A stretch of DNA of 50,315 nt from Acidobacteriota bacterium (GCA_021161905.1 JAGGZT010000056.1:1-50315), one strand, 5' to 3'. Positions 24,563 to 33,570 are shown, numbered from the stretch's first letter. The notes: generated by a model not told the origin, from the letters alone. Numbers and translations: made by a program.

Positions 24563-25470
24563 CGGAACTCACCCCAGTCGCCTGAGGTTTCCTCCTCGTC
24601 AAGCCGACGAAGGAGCTCCTTAGCCCTCGCCCTCTTTCTCAAATAGGCGATGAGGAACAGGAGAGTAATAAGAGAGAAAATACCGAAAGCGCTCGTCACC
24701 GTAGGCATCCATTTATACCAGAAATTAAGGCTCAAAAGCCATCGCTCCTCAAACCTCTCGGGCGTCTCCCCGAAAGCGCGGTAAAAGGCAGTCCTAAAAT
24801 CGTCCCCTTCCTTGAGATAGCGGAGAACCCTCCTTATTCCCTCCTCACCCTTCTTGTCTCTAAGATAGAGGAAGAAACTGAGCGCCTCAGTATAAGCGAG
24901 CCTCGCCCGCTGATAGTCCTCGGGAAAGGAAGCCTTGAGCTCTCCTAAGGGGATGAGCGAGTGGAAGATCAGCGCCCGGGAGAGAAGATAGCCGTCGTCA
25001 AAGCTCCACTCCTTAGCCTGCCACATCGCTACCGCTTCGTTGAACCAGGTAGGAAGGGAATAATAGTTCGCCCCGAGATATTGATAAAGGAGGAGGTGGG
25101 TAAGCTCATGGCGGAAGATGACGATGAGCCCCTTATGCTCCAGATCGGAAAAGGAGGCGGTGCGGATGACGATCAGGTTCTGACCCAGCGAGGCGAAACC
25201 CGCTGCCCAGCCGGGAACCCCTATCCTCTCCTCCCGTCCCTTGTCCTCAGCGAAAGGAGGGAGGATCAATACCCGAACCTTGCCTGGAGGTAGGGCTCTC
25301 ATCCCTATTCCTCCAGCGATCTTCTTCAGGATGGGGATCGACTCCTGCTCCAAGGTTCTTTCTGCCAACTTGCATTCCTCGGGATAACGGAAGATAAAAT
25401 AGACGTTCTCCCTTTGCGCTAAGTTTCCACCCTGAATAAGGGCAAAAAAAGCGACTATGAAGAAAACCAC
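24559..25470 (-). CDS. Membrane-anchored MA-type zinc peptidase upstream of ftsE
   Basis: 303 residues from a GTG start. An N-terminal hydrophobic segment (VFFIVAFFALIQGG) serves as signal or anchor; the central domain has IFRHELTHLLLYQYLG (HExxH) and PTWFNEAVAMW, whose Glu is the third zinc ligand as in the peptidase MA group; a C-terminal helix (FGIFSLITLLFLIAYL) and a charged cytoplasmic tail end it. A TTG 45 bases farther upstream lies inside gatB and would precede a long basic stretch; the GTG with AAAGGGA just after the gatB stop is more likely. It overlaps ftsE by ATGA. A job at the division site or in envelope remodelling is inference; the substrate is unknown. Confidence 0.7.
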   Translation of the reverse strand: MVFFIVAFFALIQGGNLAQRENVYFIFRYPEECKLAERTLEQESIPILKKIAGGIGMRALPPGKVRVLILPPFAEDKGREERIGVPGWAAGFASLGQNLIVIRTASFSDLEHKGLIVIFRHELTHLLLYQYLGANYYSLPTWFNEAVAMWQAKEWSFDDGYLLSRALIFHSLIPLGELKASFPEDYQRARLAYTEALSFFLYLRDKKGEEGIRRVLRYLKEGDDFRTAFYRAFGETPERFEERWLLSLNFWYKWMPTVTSAFGIFSLITLLFLIAYLRKRARAKELLRRLDEEETSGDWGEFR

Positions 25471-25480
25471 CTTGTCCCTT

Positions 25481-26932
25481 TTACGAGGGCTCCCTTTTCT
25501 TAAGCTCTTCCTCAAGGAGCCTGTTCACTATCTCCGGATTTGCCTTCCCCCGTGATCTCTTCATCACCTCGCCGATGAAGAAGCCGAAGAGGCCCCTCTT
25601 CCCCCTGTGGTAGCGGGTTACATTCTCCTCATTCGCCTCGAGCACCTCGACGACCATCTTCCTTATTTCATCAGGATCGTTAACCTGAACCCACCCCTTC
25701 TCCCTTACTATCTCCTCCGGGGAGCGTCCCGTCTTATACATCTCGGAAAAGAGGCTCTTTGCGATCTTCCCGCTTATCACCTTCTTATCGATGAGCCTTA
25801 TCATCTCTGCCAAATGAGCCGGGGTGATGGGGCACTCCTTGATATCGATCTCATCCCGCTTGAGCTCCCGTAATATCTCCCCCATTATCCAGTTAGACGA
25901 TGCCTTTGGGTTTCCAGAGAGCTTAGCGCATTCCTCGAAGTAATCAGCCACTCCCTTATCTACGGTGAGAACCCCAGCATCGTAGGCTGGAAGGTGATAC
26001 TCCTTGATGAACCGCTCCCTTTTCGCCAGCGGGAGCTCAGGGATCGTCCGCTCAATCTCCTTGATCCATTCTCCGCTCACCGATAAGGGGAGAAGGTCTG
26101 GTTCCGGGAAGTAACGGTAATCGGGTGACTCCTCCTTGGTGCGCATAGGACGGGTCTCCTCGCGATCAGCGTCCCAGAGCCTCGTCTCCTGCACCACCTT
26201 TCCCCCCTGAGAGAGGATTTTTCCTTGCCTTTCTATCTCGTAGGCTAACGCTTTTTCCACCCCATGGAACGAGTTCAGGTTCTTAATCTCGGTCTTGGTC
26301 CCCTTCCCCTTTGATCCCTTTGGGCGAAGGGAGATATTGGCATCACAACGGAGACTGCCCTCCTCCATATTGCAGTCCGATACCCCAAGGTATTCGAGGA
26401 TCATCTTGAGCTCCCTTAGGTAACGATACGCCTCCTTCGGGGAGCTCATCTCCGGTTTGCTCACGATCTCGATCAGGGGAACACCCGAGCGATTGAAATC
26501 GACATAACTCTTACTCCCGCAATCAGGGAAACCCTCGTGCACCAACTTTCCCGCATCCTCCTCAAGATGGAGTCGTTCCACCCCGATCCTCTTCTTCCCA
26601 TCCTCCGTCTCTATCTCGATATAACCGTCCACAGCCAGGGGGCGATCGTACTGGGATATCTGATATCCTTTGGGGAGATCGGGGTAGAAGTAATTCTTCC
26701 GGGCAAAGATCGAGCGCTCATTTATCTGGCAATTTAAGGCTAACCCCGCCTTTATCGCGTATTCCACCGCCTTCTTATTGAGAACGGGGAGCACCCCGGG
26801 CATCCCCAAACAAATGGGGCAGGTGTTCGTGTTCGGAGGGTCACCGAACCTGGTACTACAGCCACAGAAAAGCTTGGATTTGGTGAGAAGCTGAGCATGG
26901 ACCTCAAGCCCGATTACCACTTCATATTCCAT
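25481..26932 (-). CDS. gatB: Asp-tRNA(Asn)/Glu-tRNA(Gln) amidotransferase subunit B
   Basis: 483 residues, the normal GatB length. The N-terminus ([17 protein letters not shown]), the zinc/cysteine region ([10 protein letters not shown] then [11 protein letters not shown]) and the kinase-like core [15 protein letters not shown] and [14 protein letters not shown] are all diagnostic. The C-terminal YqeY-like tail ([18 protein letters not shown]) is present. With GatA and GatC it converts mischarged Glu-tRNA(Gln) or Asp-tRNA(Asn); gatA and gatC are not in this window. The ATG follows GGAGGGAAAGCT, with its own promoter. Probably it begins the peptidase/ftsE/ftsX unit, since only 10 bases separate it from the peptidase. 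Confidence 0.95.
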   Translation of the reverse strand: MEYEVVIGLEVHAQLLTKSKLFCGCSTRFGDPPNTNTCPICLGMPGVLPVLNKKAVEYAIKAGLALNCQINERSIFARKNYFYPDLPKGYQISQYDRPLAVDGYIEIETEDGKKRIGVERLHLEEDAGKLVHEGFPDCGSKSYVDFNRSGVPLIEIVSKPEMSSPKEAYRYLRELKMILEYLGVSDCNMEEGSLRCDANISLRPKGSKGKGTKTEIKNLNSFHGVEKALAYEIERQGKILSQGGKVVQETRLWDADREETRPMRTKEESPDYRYFPEPDLLPLSVSGEWIKEIERTIPELPLAKRERFIKEYHLPAYDAGVLTVDKGVADYFEECAKLSGNPKASSNWIMGEILRELKRDEIDIKECPITPAHLAEMIRLIDKKVISGKIAKSLFSEMYKTGRSPEEIVREKGWVQVNDPDEIRKMVVEVLEANEENVTRYHRGKRGLFGFFIGEVMKRSRGKANPEIVNRLLEEELKKREPS

Positions 26933-26970
26933 AGCTTTCCCTCCACTCGATTTAGATGGGCAACGAAAAG

Positions 26971-26999
26971 ATTATACCAGAAAAAGATTATCCGGGGAA
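26971..26999 (-). promoter_or_regulatory. Extended -10 promoter for gatB and the genes after it
   Basis: Minus strand: TATAAT at 26976-26971 with an upstream TGG (extended -10), 17 bases from a poor -35, TTCCCC. The start would be near 26964, giving a leader of about 32 bases. Confidence 0.6.
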
Positions 27000-27003
27000 G
27001 GCT

Positions 27004-27591
27004 TCAGGAGGAAAGCTCCTCGATAATGGGGATAATCCCCTCCAGGCTATCTACCAGATAATCGTAAGGAACACCCTCAGGGACAGGCTTTCCATTGGTG
27101 AGATAGACCGTCTTTGCCCCAGCCCTCTTTCCCGCCAAGATGTCGAAGGCGTAATCCCCCACCACTAAAAGCTCCTCTGGAGGGATGCCAAGTTTCTGGC
27201 TCACTGTTATAACCGGCTCCGGGGACGGCTTCGGCTCCGCATCCTCACGGCAGATGACGACATCAAAGGCGAGGCTATACTTGGAAAGGACTATCTCGCA
27301 GGAGCGGCGGGAGTTCCTGGTGATGATCCCCGTTTTCAACCCCCGATCAGCAATAAAGAAAAGAAGTTCCCTCGCCCCCTTGTTAAGCTCTGAGTTCTCC
27401 GCTGCTTCAAGCTCGTGCCGTTCGAGTATCCCCTCTGCCCTTTTTCTCTCCTCATCCGATATACGATCGAGGTATTCGAGAATGGGTTCATCCTCTGGCA
27501 TCCCGATCTCTTTCTTTATTTTTTTGAAATCAAGGCAGGGCTTAGTAATGGTCCCATCCAAGTCGAAGATTACGCCTCGAATGCCCCCCAT
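27004..27591 (-). CDS. HAD-superfamily phosphatase, phosphoglycolate phosphatase-like
   Basis: A 195-residue HAD with complete motifs: VIFDLDGTI (two Asp at 10 and 12), a helical cap of about 70 residues after it, GIITRNSRR (motif II), a Lys in EPKPSPEP (motif III) and VVGDYAFDILAGK (motif IV). This is the subfamily IA layout of phosphoglycolate phosphatases and beta-phosphoglucomutases, though substrate cannot be fixed by sequence. It begins one base after the stop of the upstream exported protein, so the two are co-transcribed; the ribosome site is weak. Confidence 0.8.
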   Translation of the reverse strand: MGGIRGVIFDLDGTITKPCLDFKKIKKEIGMPEDEPILEYLDRISDEERKRAEGILERHELEAAENSELNKGARELLFFIADRGLKTGIITRNSRRSCEIVLSKYSLAFDVVICREDAEPKPSPEPVITVSQKLGIPPEELLVVGDYAFDILAGKRAGAKTVYLTNGKPVPEGVPYDYLVDSLEGIIPIIEELSS

Positions 27592-27592
27592 A

Positions 27593-28063
27593 CTACTTCT
27601 TTTCTTTCTTATCCTCTTCCTTAGGGATCTTTACCGTTATCTTCTCTTCGCCAAGGAGATGCCACTTCTTCTCCGCATCAAAGAAGATCTTCTCCGACAT
27701 CCCCTTTAAATCTATCTTCCATTCGTTGTTCTCCTTAAGGAGGAGATACGGCGCCTCATAAGGGGTATTCCTTTTGAAAAGGACGATCGCCATCTTCTCC
27801 TTCACCTGGATGAAATACTCCTTGCCGGCGATGTTCTTGTACTCCTTCTTGAGGAGAGAACGGGGAGGTCTATTCCCCTGAAGCAAAGCAAGGGACTCCC
27901 GGGTAAGACATTTAAGGTAAGCCTCGACATCTCCTTTCGCTATCGCCCGCTTGTAGCGCTCAAAGGTAATGGCGGGAGAGGAAAACCCCTGACTCAAGGA
28001 AATGGCAACTGGCAGAAAAAGGGTGAAAATTACTGTTATCGTTGGTGTCGCTTTCTTCCTCAT
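27593..28063 (-). CDS. Exported small protein with NTF2/DUF4878-like domain
   Basis: 156 residues. Residues 1-24 form a signal peptide (PTITVIFTLFLPVAISLSQG). The mature part starts with the helix TFERYKRAIAKGDVEAYLKCLT, a common start of NTF2-like 'lumazine-binding' or DUF4878 domains, and ends with a Lys/Glu-rich tail (KIPKEEDKKEKK). LLLKENNEWKIDLKG is the matching C-terminal W-I-D strand. Function unknown. No ribosome site is visible, and the promoter predicts transcription starting about 3 bases ahead of the ATG, so the mRNA may be leaderless. Confidence 0.6.
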   Translation of the reverse strand: MRKKATPTITVIFTLFLPVAISLSQGFSSPAITFERYKRAIAKGDVEAYLKCLTRESLALLQGNRPPRSLLKKEYKNIAGKEYFIQVKEKMAIVLFKRNTPYEAPYLLLKENNEWKIDLKGMSEKIFFDAEKKWHLLGEEKITVKIPKEEDKKEKK

Positions 28064-28072
28064 AGTGATTTT

Positions 28073-28101
28073 ATCTTAGAATCTTTCCTCAATCGTTTCA
28101 A
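28073..28101 (-). promoter_or_regulatory. Sigma70-type promoter placed at the start codon of the exported protein
   Basis: Minus strand: TTGAAA at 28101-28096, 17 bases, TAAGAT at 28078-28073. The predicted start near 28066 is about 3 bases before the ATG. Confidence 0.6.
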
Positions 28102-28108
28102 GAGCCTT

Positions 28109-30631
28109 TTATGAACCATCGCCGAAGAACCGAGAAAGGGCGGAAAGGATCTCTTTCTTACTCCCCTTTACTATACGGCAGGGGGGAAGGGAACGAAGGA
28201 AGAAAGCGCCATAACTCTTTTCCACTATCCTCCTATCCAAGATGAGGATGGCTCCACGATCGGACTTCCTCCTTATGAGCCGTCCCAGCCCCTGGCGAAA
28301 TTTGATAACTGCCTGAGGAACCGAGAGCTCAAAGAAAGGGTTTCCTCCCTGGTGCTCGATATACTCTATTCGCGCCTCGAGCACCGGATCGGTGGGAACG
28401 CGGAAGGGAAGCTTGGTAAGCACTACGCAGGAAAGCGCCTCCCCAGCGACATCGACCCCCTCCCAGAAGGAATCGGTGGCAAAGAGAACCGAATGAATAT
28501 CTCGCTTGAACCTCTCGAGGAGCTTATGACGGGGCTCATCCCCCTGTTTAAAGGAGACGATCCCCAATTCTGAAAGAAGAGCCTCAAGGGAGGAGAAAGA
28601 GGAAACAAGATGGGAAAAGGAGGTGAAAAGGACAAACGCTCTCCCCCGGGTTATCCTAAGCGCTTCGAGCAGGAACTCATTCACCGCCTCAAGATAACCG
28701 GGTACCTTGGGGGAGGGAATATCGACCGGGATGCCGATTATCGTCTGCTTCTCATAATCGAAAGGAGAGGGAAGAAGAAGTTCGATAACCCTCTCCCTGT
28801 TAAGGAGGTCAAGCCCCAACCGATCCTTTATGAACCCGAAGTTTCCCCCGGTGGTTAGGGTGGCTGAGGTCATTATCACCGTGCCGAATCGGCTGTAGAC
28901 CGCCTCCACCATCTCCGGAGCGATAAGGAGGGGGGATGAATTCAGCTCAACTTTTCTCCTCTTCTCGGATACCACCAGCCACCGCACTCGCTCCTCATCC
29001 TGAGGGGCAAACCCCTCCTTGATGAGGAACGATGCCTCCTCTACCCTGGTAGCGAGCACCGAGAGATCGATAAGCTGATGGGAAAGCTCCTCCTTCATTT
29101 CAGGGGGAAACCGGCGACAGGACTTAGCCAACTTGGTGAGATCATTGGCAAACAGGTTGAGCTTGAGGGAAAGTTCCTCCACCTTCTCTGAAGCGATCCT
29201 CCGGAAGCGCTCCTTCGAGGCGATCTTCTCGGTGATCCGAAGCTTCCTCTCCTCACCTCCTTCATCCTTCGCCTCCTCGCGGACGAATGATGCGATCTCA
29301 TCGAAGACCGAATCAGCAAAATCGATGAGGGAGGAGACGGTGGGGATGAGCTTCTCATCTATCCTCCTTACGATCGCCTCCCCCCCATCAAAGGCGAATC
29401 CTGACCCGAGCTTTATGATCTTCCCCCGGAGGAAAGGAAGAACCCCCTTCCCTTCCTTCTTTGGGTGGTAGAGCTTGAGGAGGAGTCTTCGCAACCCTGC
29501 CCTGGTGATCCTCGTCCCGAAATAGGAGGTGGCGATATCCTCCAGGTTGTGCGCCTCATCGAGTATCAACCGGTGATAGGCGGGGAGGATGGAGAGCTCA
29601 CTCCCTGCACCGATCTCCTTTCGTAAGGAAAGATCAGCGAAGAGAAGATGGTGGTTCACCACCAAGATGTCGGCAGAGGCGAGTCTCCTCCGCGCCTTGT
29701 TCAGGAAACAATCGTTGAAGTAAGGGCATTTTGAGCGGAGACAATAATCGGATTCCGACTTAAGCTCATCCCACACCGATTGTTTGGGGATGAAGTTGAG
29801 ATCGGCAAGATCGCCGGTGGAGGTACTCCTCGCCCAAGCTATGAGGGCATTAAGTAGCTCCTTATCCTCATCATCGGCATAGAGGGTGGGTGATTCCCGA
29901 ACCGCTTCAAGCTTTCTCAGGCAGAGGTAATTCCCCCGCCCCTTGGCGAGCAGAGCGGTAAACTTTATGGGTAGCGTTTCCCCAAGCAGAGGGATATCCT
30001 TATGGATGAGCTGTTCCTGAAGGTTGATCGTATTGGTGGAAATGACCACCCGTTCCTCGTTAGTCTTTGCCCAGTATATCGCCGGGATGAGATAGGCGAG
30101 CGTTTTCCCGGTGCCCGTTCCCGCCTCGATCAAGGCGATCTTATCCTCGTTGAAGGCAGATATCACCGCTCGCATCATCGCAAGCTGTTCCTCCCTTTCC
30201 TCGTATGAGGGGAGAAGCTTGGCGATCGGTCCTCCGGGAAGAAGGAGCTTTGATAGCTCTTCGAAAGAAAGGGGAGTTTTCTCCTTCCTCTCAAAAGGTT
30301 CAACCACCACATAAACCTGGGAAAGCTCGTTGTTTACGATAAAGCACCCTACCCCATTGGCACCGAAGCGAGCAGCAAGGGTGAGATCGGCATCGGATGG
30401 AGAAAGAACCCCTGAGGGGTGGTTGTGGATGATCACATCGCCGGGCTCAGCCAGCTGAGAGATGGCGGGAACCGCGTCTTCGCTCCCCCGGGCTAAGGGG
30501 ATTACCTCCACCACCCGTTTTTTCTCATCGGTCCTGCCCAAAAAGAAAACCTCCCGCCCCTCTGCCTCTGCTATCTCCTTCCTCATCCTCGTCCGTGCTT
30601 CATCACTTATTAGTTCGCTTAGCCTCCTCAT
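28109..30631 (-). CDS. DinG-type helicase fused to an N-terminal JAMM (MPN/JAB) domain
   Basis: 840 residues. Residues 1-115 form a JAMM-type domain: Glu27 and H69-N-H71-x7-Ser79-x2-Asp82 exactly match the zinc-peptidase motif of RadC/Mov34/JAB proteins. From about 140 the protein is a superfamily 2 XPD/DinG helicase: EAGTGTGKT (Walker A, Lys176), DEAHNLED (box II), and one cysteine in YLCLRK plus YCLRSKCPYFNDC as four candidate iron-sulfur ligands; the C-terminal half ends in FRQGLGRLIRRKSDRG (motif VI). DinG unwinds DNA, including D- and R-loops. The JAMM part takes the place of the exonuclease domain found in Bacillus DinG. It overlaps the prenyltransferase gene by ATGA, apparently by position only. 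Helicase call strong; domain fusion seen directly. Confidence 0.88.
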   Translation of the reverse strand: MRRLSELISDEARTRMRKEIAEAEGREVFFLGRTDEKKRVVEVIPLARGSEDAVPAISQLAEPGDVIIHNHPSGVLSPSDADLTLAARFGANGVGCFIVNNELSQVYVVVEPFERKEKTPLSFEELSKLLLPGGPIAKLLPSYEEREEQLAMMRAVISAFNEDKIALIEAGTGTGKTLAYLIPAIYWAKTNEERVVISTNTINLQEQLIHKDIPLLGETLPIKFTALLAKGRGNYLCLRKLEAVRESPTLYADDEDKELLNALIAWARSTSTGDLADLNFIPKQSVWDELKSESDYCLRSKCPYFNDCFLNKARRRLASADILVVNHHLLFADLSLRKEIGAGSELSILPAYHRLILDEAHNLEDIATSYFGTRITRAGLRRLLLKLYHPKKEGKGVLPFLRGKIIKLGSGFAFDGGEAIVRRIDEKLIPTVSSLIDFADSVFDEIASFVREEAKDEGGEERKLRITEKIASKERFRRIASEKVEELSLKLNLFANDLTKLAKSCRRFPPEMKEELSHQLIDLSVLATRVEEASFLIKEGFAPQDEERVRWLVVSEKRRKVELNSSPLLIAPEMVEAVYSRFGTVIMTSATLTTGGNFGFIKDRLGLDLLNRERVIELLLPSPFDYEKQTIIGIPVDIPSPKVPGYLEAVNEFLLEALRITRGRAFVLFTSFSHLVSSFSSLEALLSELGIVSFKQGDEPRHKLLERFKRDIHSVLFATDSFWEGVDVAGEALSCVVLTKLPFRVPTDPVLEARIEYIEHQGGNPFFELSVPQAVIKFRQGLGRLIRRKSDRGAILILDRRIVEKSYGAFFLRSLPPCRIVKGSKKEILSALSRFFGDGS

Positions 30632-31536
30632 CTTACCCCCTTGGAAAGGAGAAAGCCTACGGCATAAAGAAGCCCCACTGAAAGGTAGAGGAGCATCATC
30701 CCTCGATTGGCAGGAAGGAGCCTCTCCCCATCCTCGTAGTTGAGGAGCGTATGTCTAACCACGAAAAAAGCCAGGGGAAGGGGTATTAGGGCGAGAAGCG
30801 TCTTCTTGGGGAATAAACCAAGAAAATGGAAAAGGATGATGAGGAAAAAGGCAAAAGCTATAAGGATCGAAAAGAGGATCGCCCCTCCCCTCTTCCCTAA
30901 CCGAACCACCAAGTTCCTCTTCCCCACCCTATTATCCCCTTCATAATCTGGTATCTCGTTTATCATAAGAAGGGCGGTAATGAGGAGGGAAACCGGTAGT
31001 GAGGCGTAAAGGGGGGAAACTTTAACCTCCCCGGCAAATAGATAATATGAGCCGAGAACGATGAGAACGCCAAAGACTACCCCCACAGCGAGCTCCCCCA
31101 AACCACGCGAAGCCAGCTTGATCGGAGGAGCGGTATAAAAGAAACCTATAAAAGCCCCGCTCACTCCGAGGAGAAAAACCGGGAGCCCACAGGTGAAGGT
31201 GAGATACCCTCCCACAATAAGGGCAACGGCGAACGAGGTAAAACTTATCAGGAGCACCTTCTTAGGAGAGATCAACCCCTCCTTTATCAGACTGCTTCCG
31301 CCGTAAAGATCGGTCTCTTCCCTCTTTTCCTTGAGGTCAGCACCGCTTAGGTAATCATAGTACTCATTGGCGCTATTTGCTCCGCCGTGAAGGGCGATCA
31401 ACCCGAGAATAAGAAGCAGGAAACGCCTCGAACTGAAAGGAAACCCCATAAAGAGGGCTACCGCGGTCCCGAGGATGGCAGGAACGATTACCGCGATGAA
31501 AAAGGGGGCTCTTAATACCCGAAGGATGAGAAGCAT
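30628..31536 (-). CDS. UbiA-family prenyltransferase, MenA-like
   Basis: 302 residues, about nine membrane helices. The two Asp-rich catalytic motifs are clear: NSANEYYDYLSGAD in loop 2-3 and NEIPDYEGDNRVGKRNLVVRLG in loop 6-7. The second text is close to 1,4-dihydroxy-2-naphthoate polyprenyltransferase (menaquinone synthesis) rather than UbiA or heme O synthase, but other UbiA paralogues cannot be excluded. I start it at the ATG with AGGAGG nine bases upstream; an in-frame TTG 10 codons earlier has no ribosome site. No other men genes are present. Its own promoter lies upstream. Confidence 0.75.
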   Translation of the reverse strand: MLLILRVLRAPFFIAVIVPAILGTAVALFMGFPFSSRRFLLLILGLIALHGGANSANEYYDYLSGADLKEKREETDLYGGSSLIKEGLISPKKVLLISFTSFAVALIVGGYLTFTCGLPVFLLGVSGAFIGFFYTAPPIKLASRGLGELAVGVVFGVLIVLGSYYLFAGEVKVSPLYASLPVSLLITALLMINEIPDYEGDNRVGKRNLVVRLGKRGGAILFSILIAFAFFLIILFHFLGLFPKKTLLALIPLPLAFFVVRHTLLNYEDGERLLPANRGMMLLYLSVGLLYAVGFLLSKGVR

Positions 31537-31575
31537 AAAACCCTGCCTCCTATTATTTATACTCAACCATCAGAG

Positions 31576-31604
31576 ATTATATCTCCATCCCCTTTTCTCC
31601 TCAA
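31576..31604 (-). promoter_or_regulatory. Sigma70-type promoter for the prenyltransferase/helicase unit
   Basis: Minus strand: TTGAGG at 31604-31599, 17 bases, TATAAT at 31581-31576. The start would be near 31569, about 32 bases before the ATG. Confidence 0.6.
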
Positions 31605-31675
31605 CATAGAAGAAAAAGCGGCTCTTTATGTTCAGAAAATACCAGAACCAAACGAGTAAGAAAAAAACCTACCTG

Positions 31676-31705
31676 TTGACAAATGCTGAAAATGACCAAT
31701 ATAAT
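31676..31705 (+). promoter_or_regulatory. Consensus sigma70 promoter for the aminotransferase
   Basis: TTGACA at 31676-31681 and TATAAT at 31700-31705 are both exact consensus, separated by 18 bases. The start near 31712 leaves about 27 bases of leader. It diverges from the prenyltransferase promoter. Confidence 0.8.
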
Positions 31706-31738
31706 TAATAAACCGAAAAAAGGCAAGAAGGTGAAGAA

Positions 31739-32863
31739 ATGGATGAGTTATACCTCTTTAGACGGGAATTCCCGGTAATAGCTCGGTGGTACTACTTCAA
31801 CCACGCAGCGGTATCCCCCCTTCCCACCAGAGCGAGAGAGAGGATGGAGAAGCATCTCGAGGAGGCAAACCTCAATGGCGCGGTCAACTGGAGAAAATGG
31901 GAAGAGATGGTGGAGAAAACAAGGGCACTCGCCGCCAAACTGCTGAATGCCTCCTCCTCGGAGATCGCCTTCGTCAAGAACACCTCAGAGGGGCTCAACT
32001 TCGTAGCCCAGGGGATAGATTGGGAGGAGGGGGATAATATCGTCGTTCCAAGGATGGAATTTCCCGCCAATCGCTATCCCTGGATGAATCTGGAGGATAA
32101 GGGGGTAGAGGTTCGGTTTCTCCCTGGGGAGAGGATCACCGTCGATGACATCGCCCGGGCTATCGACCCCCGGACCAGGCTCGTCGCCATCAGCTTCGTT
32201 CAATACCAAAACGGCTTCCGCGCTCCCTTGGCAGAGATATCGAAGCTCTGTCGGGAGAAGGGTATCCTCCTCGCGGTGGACGCCATCCAGGGTTTAGGGG
32301 CGCTCAAGCTCGATCTCTCTGAGACACCGATCGATTTCCTCTCCGCCGATGCCCATAAGTGGCTGCTCGGTCCCGAGGGAATCGGGATATTCTACTGTGC
32401 AAAAAGAGCCCTCGATAAGATCAAGGTCCGCTTAGTGGGTTGGATGAGTGTGGAGGACTATTTCAACTTCTCCTCCTTCGAGATGAAACTTCACAATAAC
32501 GCCCGACGATTCGAATGCGGAACCCCAAACCGGGTGGGGATCGCTGGCCTTTCCGCTTCGCTCGAGATCCTCCTCGAAGCGGGGATAGAGAGGATAGAGA
32601 AAAAGATAATAAGGCTCACCGATTGGCTGGTAGCAGAGCTTATGGAGCGAGGCTACCAGGTGGTAAGCCCCCGGGGCGAGGGGGAGAAGTCGGGCATCGT
32701 CTCCTTCAAAAGCCCAAAGCATAGGAGCGAGGAGATAGTCTCACTTCTCTTCGAGCACAAGGTGGTGGTTTCAGGAAGGGGCGGAGTAGTTAGGGTTTCC
32801 CCTCACTTCTACAATACGGAAAACGACCTTTCTGAACTGCTCAATAACCTACCGAGGCTCTAA
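31739..32863 (+). CDS. Class V aminotransferase-fold PLP enzyme
   Basis: 374 residues of the cysteine-desulfurase/isopenicillin-N-epimerase fold. The N-terminal FNHAAVSPLP, KNTSEGLNFVA, Asp181 in AVDAIQGLGA and the PLP lysine Lys207 in SADAHKWLLGPEG are the family landmarks. The catalytic cysteine loop of NifS/IscS desulfurases is not evident, and the region after the lysine (RFECGTPNRVGIAGL) is closer to the epimerase/selenocysteine-lyase-like subgroup. So the reaction (desulfurase, lyase, epimerase or aminotransferase) is open. It is monocistronic with a consensus promoter. Its stop overlaps that of the racemase gene from the opposite strand. Confidence 0.75.
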   Translation: MDELYLFRREFPVIARWYYFNHAAVSPLPTRARERMEKHLEEANLNGAVNWRKWEEMVEKTRALAAKLLNASSSEIAFVKNTSEGLNFVAQGIDWEEGDNIVVPRMEFPANRYPWMNLEDKGVEVRFLPGERITVDDIARAIDPRTRLVAISFVQYQNGFRAPLAEISKLCREKGILLAVDAIQGLGALKLDLSETPIDFLSADAHKWLLGPEGIGIFYCAKRALDKIKVRLVGWMSVEDYFNFSSFEMKLHNNARRFECGTPNRVGIAGLSASLEILLEAGIERIEKKIIRLTDWLVAELMERGYQVVSPRGEGEKSGIVSFKSPKHRSEEIVSLLFEHKVVVSGRGGVVRVSPHFYNTENDLSELLNNLPRL

Positions 32864-33570
32864 GGGGAAAGCGCCATCCTCACCGCCAGCTCGGCGATCA
32901 CCTCCTTGGGATCGACGAGTAGAACGGGAAGATCCTGAGGCTCGAGGGCTAACGGTACCTCGGTACAGCCCATTATTATAACCTCACTGCCTAAGGCGAT
33001 GAGCTTCCTTCCTGCCTCGATAAGTAACTTCTTTGCTGGAGGGATATCACCGCTCTTCTTCACATATTGGTATATCGCCCGCATCACCAGCTCCTCCTGG
33101 GAGCGTTCGTTCGGGGTGAGGATCTCGATCCCCTTCTCCTCAAAAACGCGGTGATACACTTTGGCTCTTATCGTCCCGGTGGTGGCGAGAAGACCTACCC
33201 TCTTTATACCCGGCTTCTCCCTAAGGATGTAATCCCTCGTCTCGATGATCATATTGACGATGGGGATCGCCACCTCTTTTTCCACCTCGGGGAGGAAATG
33301 ATGGGCGGTATTACAGGGGATAAGGATGAAATCAGCCCCTGCTCGCTCAAGGAGCCTTGCCCCTTCGATGAGATAGGGGACAGGGCTTTCCCCTTCTCCG
33401 ACTATCGCCTCGGTCCTATCCGGTACCTGAGGATAACTGAAGATTATAGTGGGGATGTGTTCCTGATCGCGGGTGGCAGGGGTCTTGTTGATGATCGCCT
33501 GATAGAGGTCGATGGTCGCCTGCGGTCCCATCCCCCCGAGTATGCCGATCACCTTGAACCGCTTCTTCAT
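32860..33570 (-). CDS. Aspartate/glutamate racemase-family protein
   Basis: 236 residues. The family start [17 protein letters not shown], the first catalytic Cys86 in [10 protein letters not shown] and the second Cys202 in [12 protein letters not shown] mark a cofactor-independent Asp/Glu racemase, close to the YgeA/RacD group. It could supply D-aspartate or D-glutamate for peptidoglycan, or racemise another substrate. It is the last gene of the polysaccharide unit and overlaps the decarboxylase gene by ATGA, which suggests co-translation, although its link to polysaccharide synthesis is not obvious. Confidence 0.8.
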   Translation of the reverse strand: MKKRFKVIGILGGMGPQATIDLYQAIINKTPATRDQEHIPTIIFSYPQVPDRTEAIVGEGESPVPYLIEGARLLERAGADFILIPCNTAHHFLPEVEKEVAIPIVNMIIETRDYILREKPGIKRVGLLATTGTIRAKVYHRVFEEKGIEILTPNERSQEELVMRAIYQYVKKSGDIPPAKKLLIEAGRKLIALGSEVIIMGCTEVPLALEPQDLPVLLVDPKEVIAELAVRMALSP

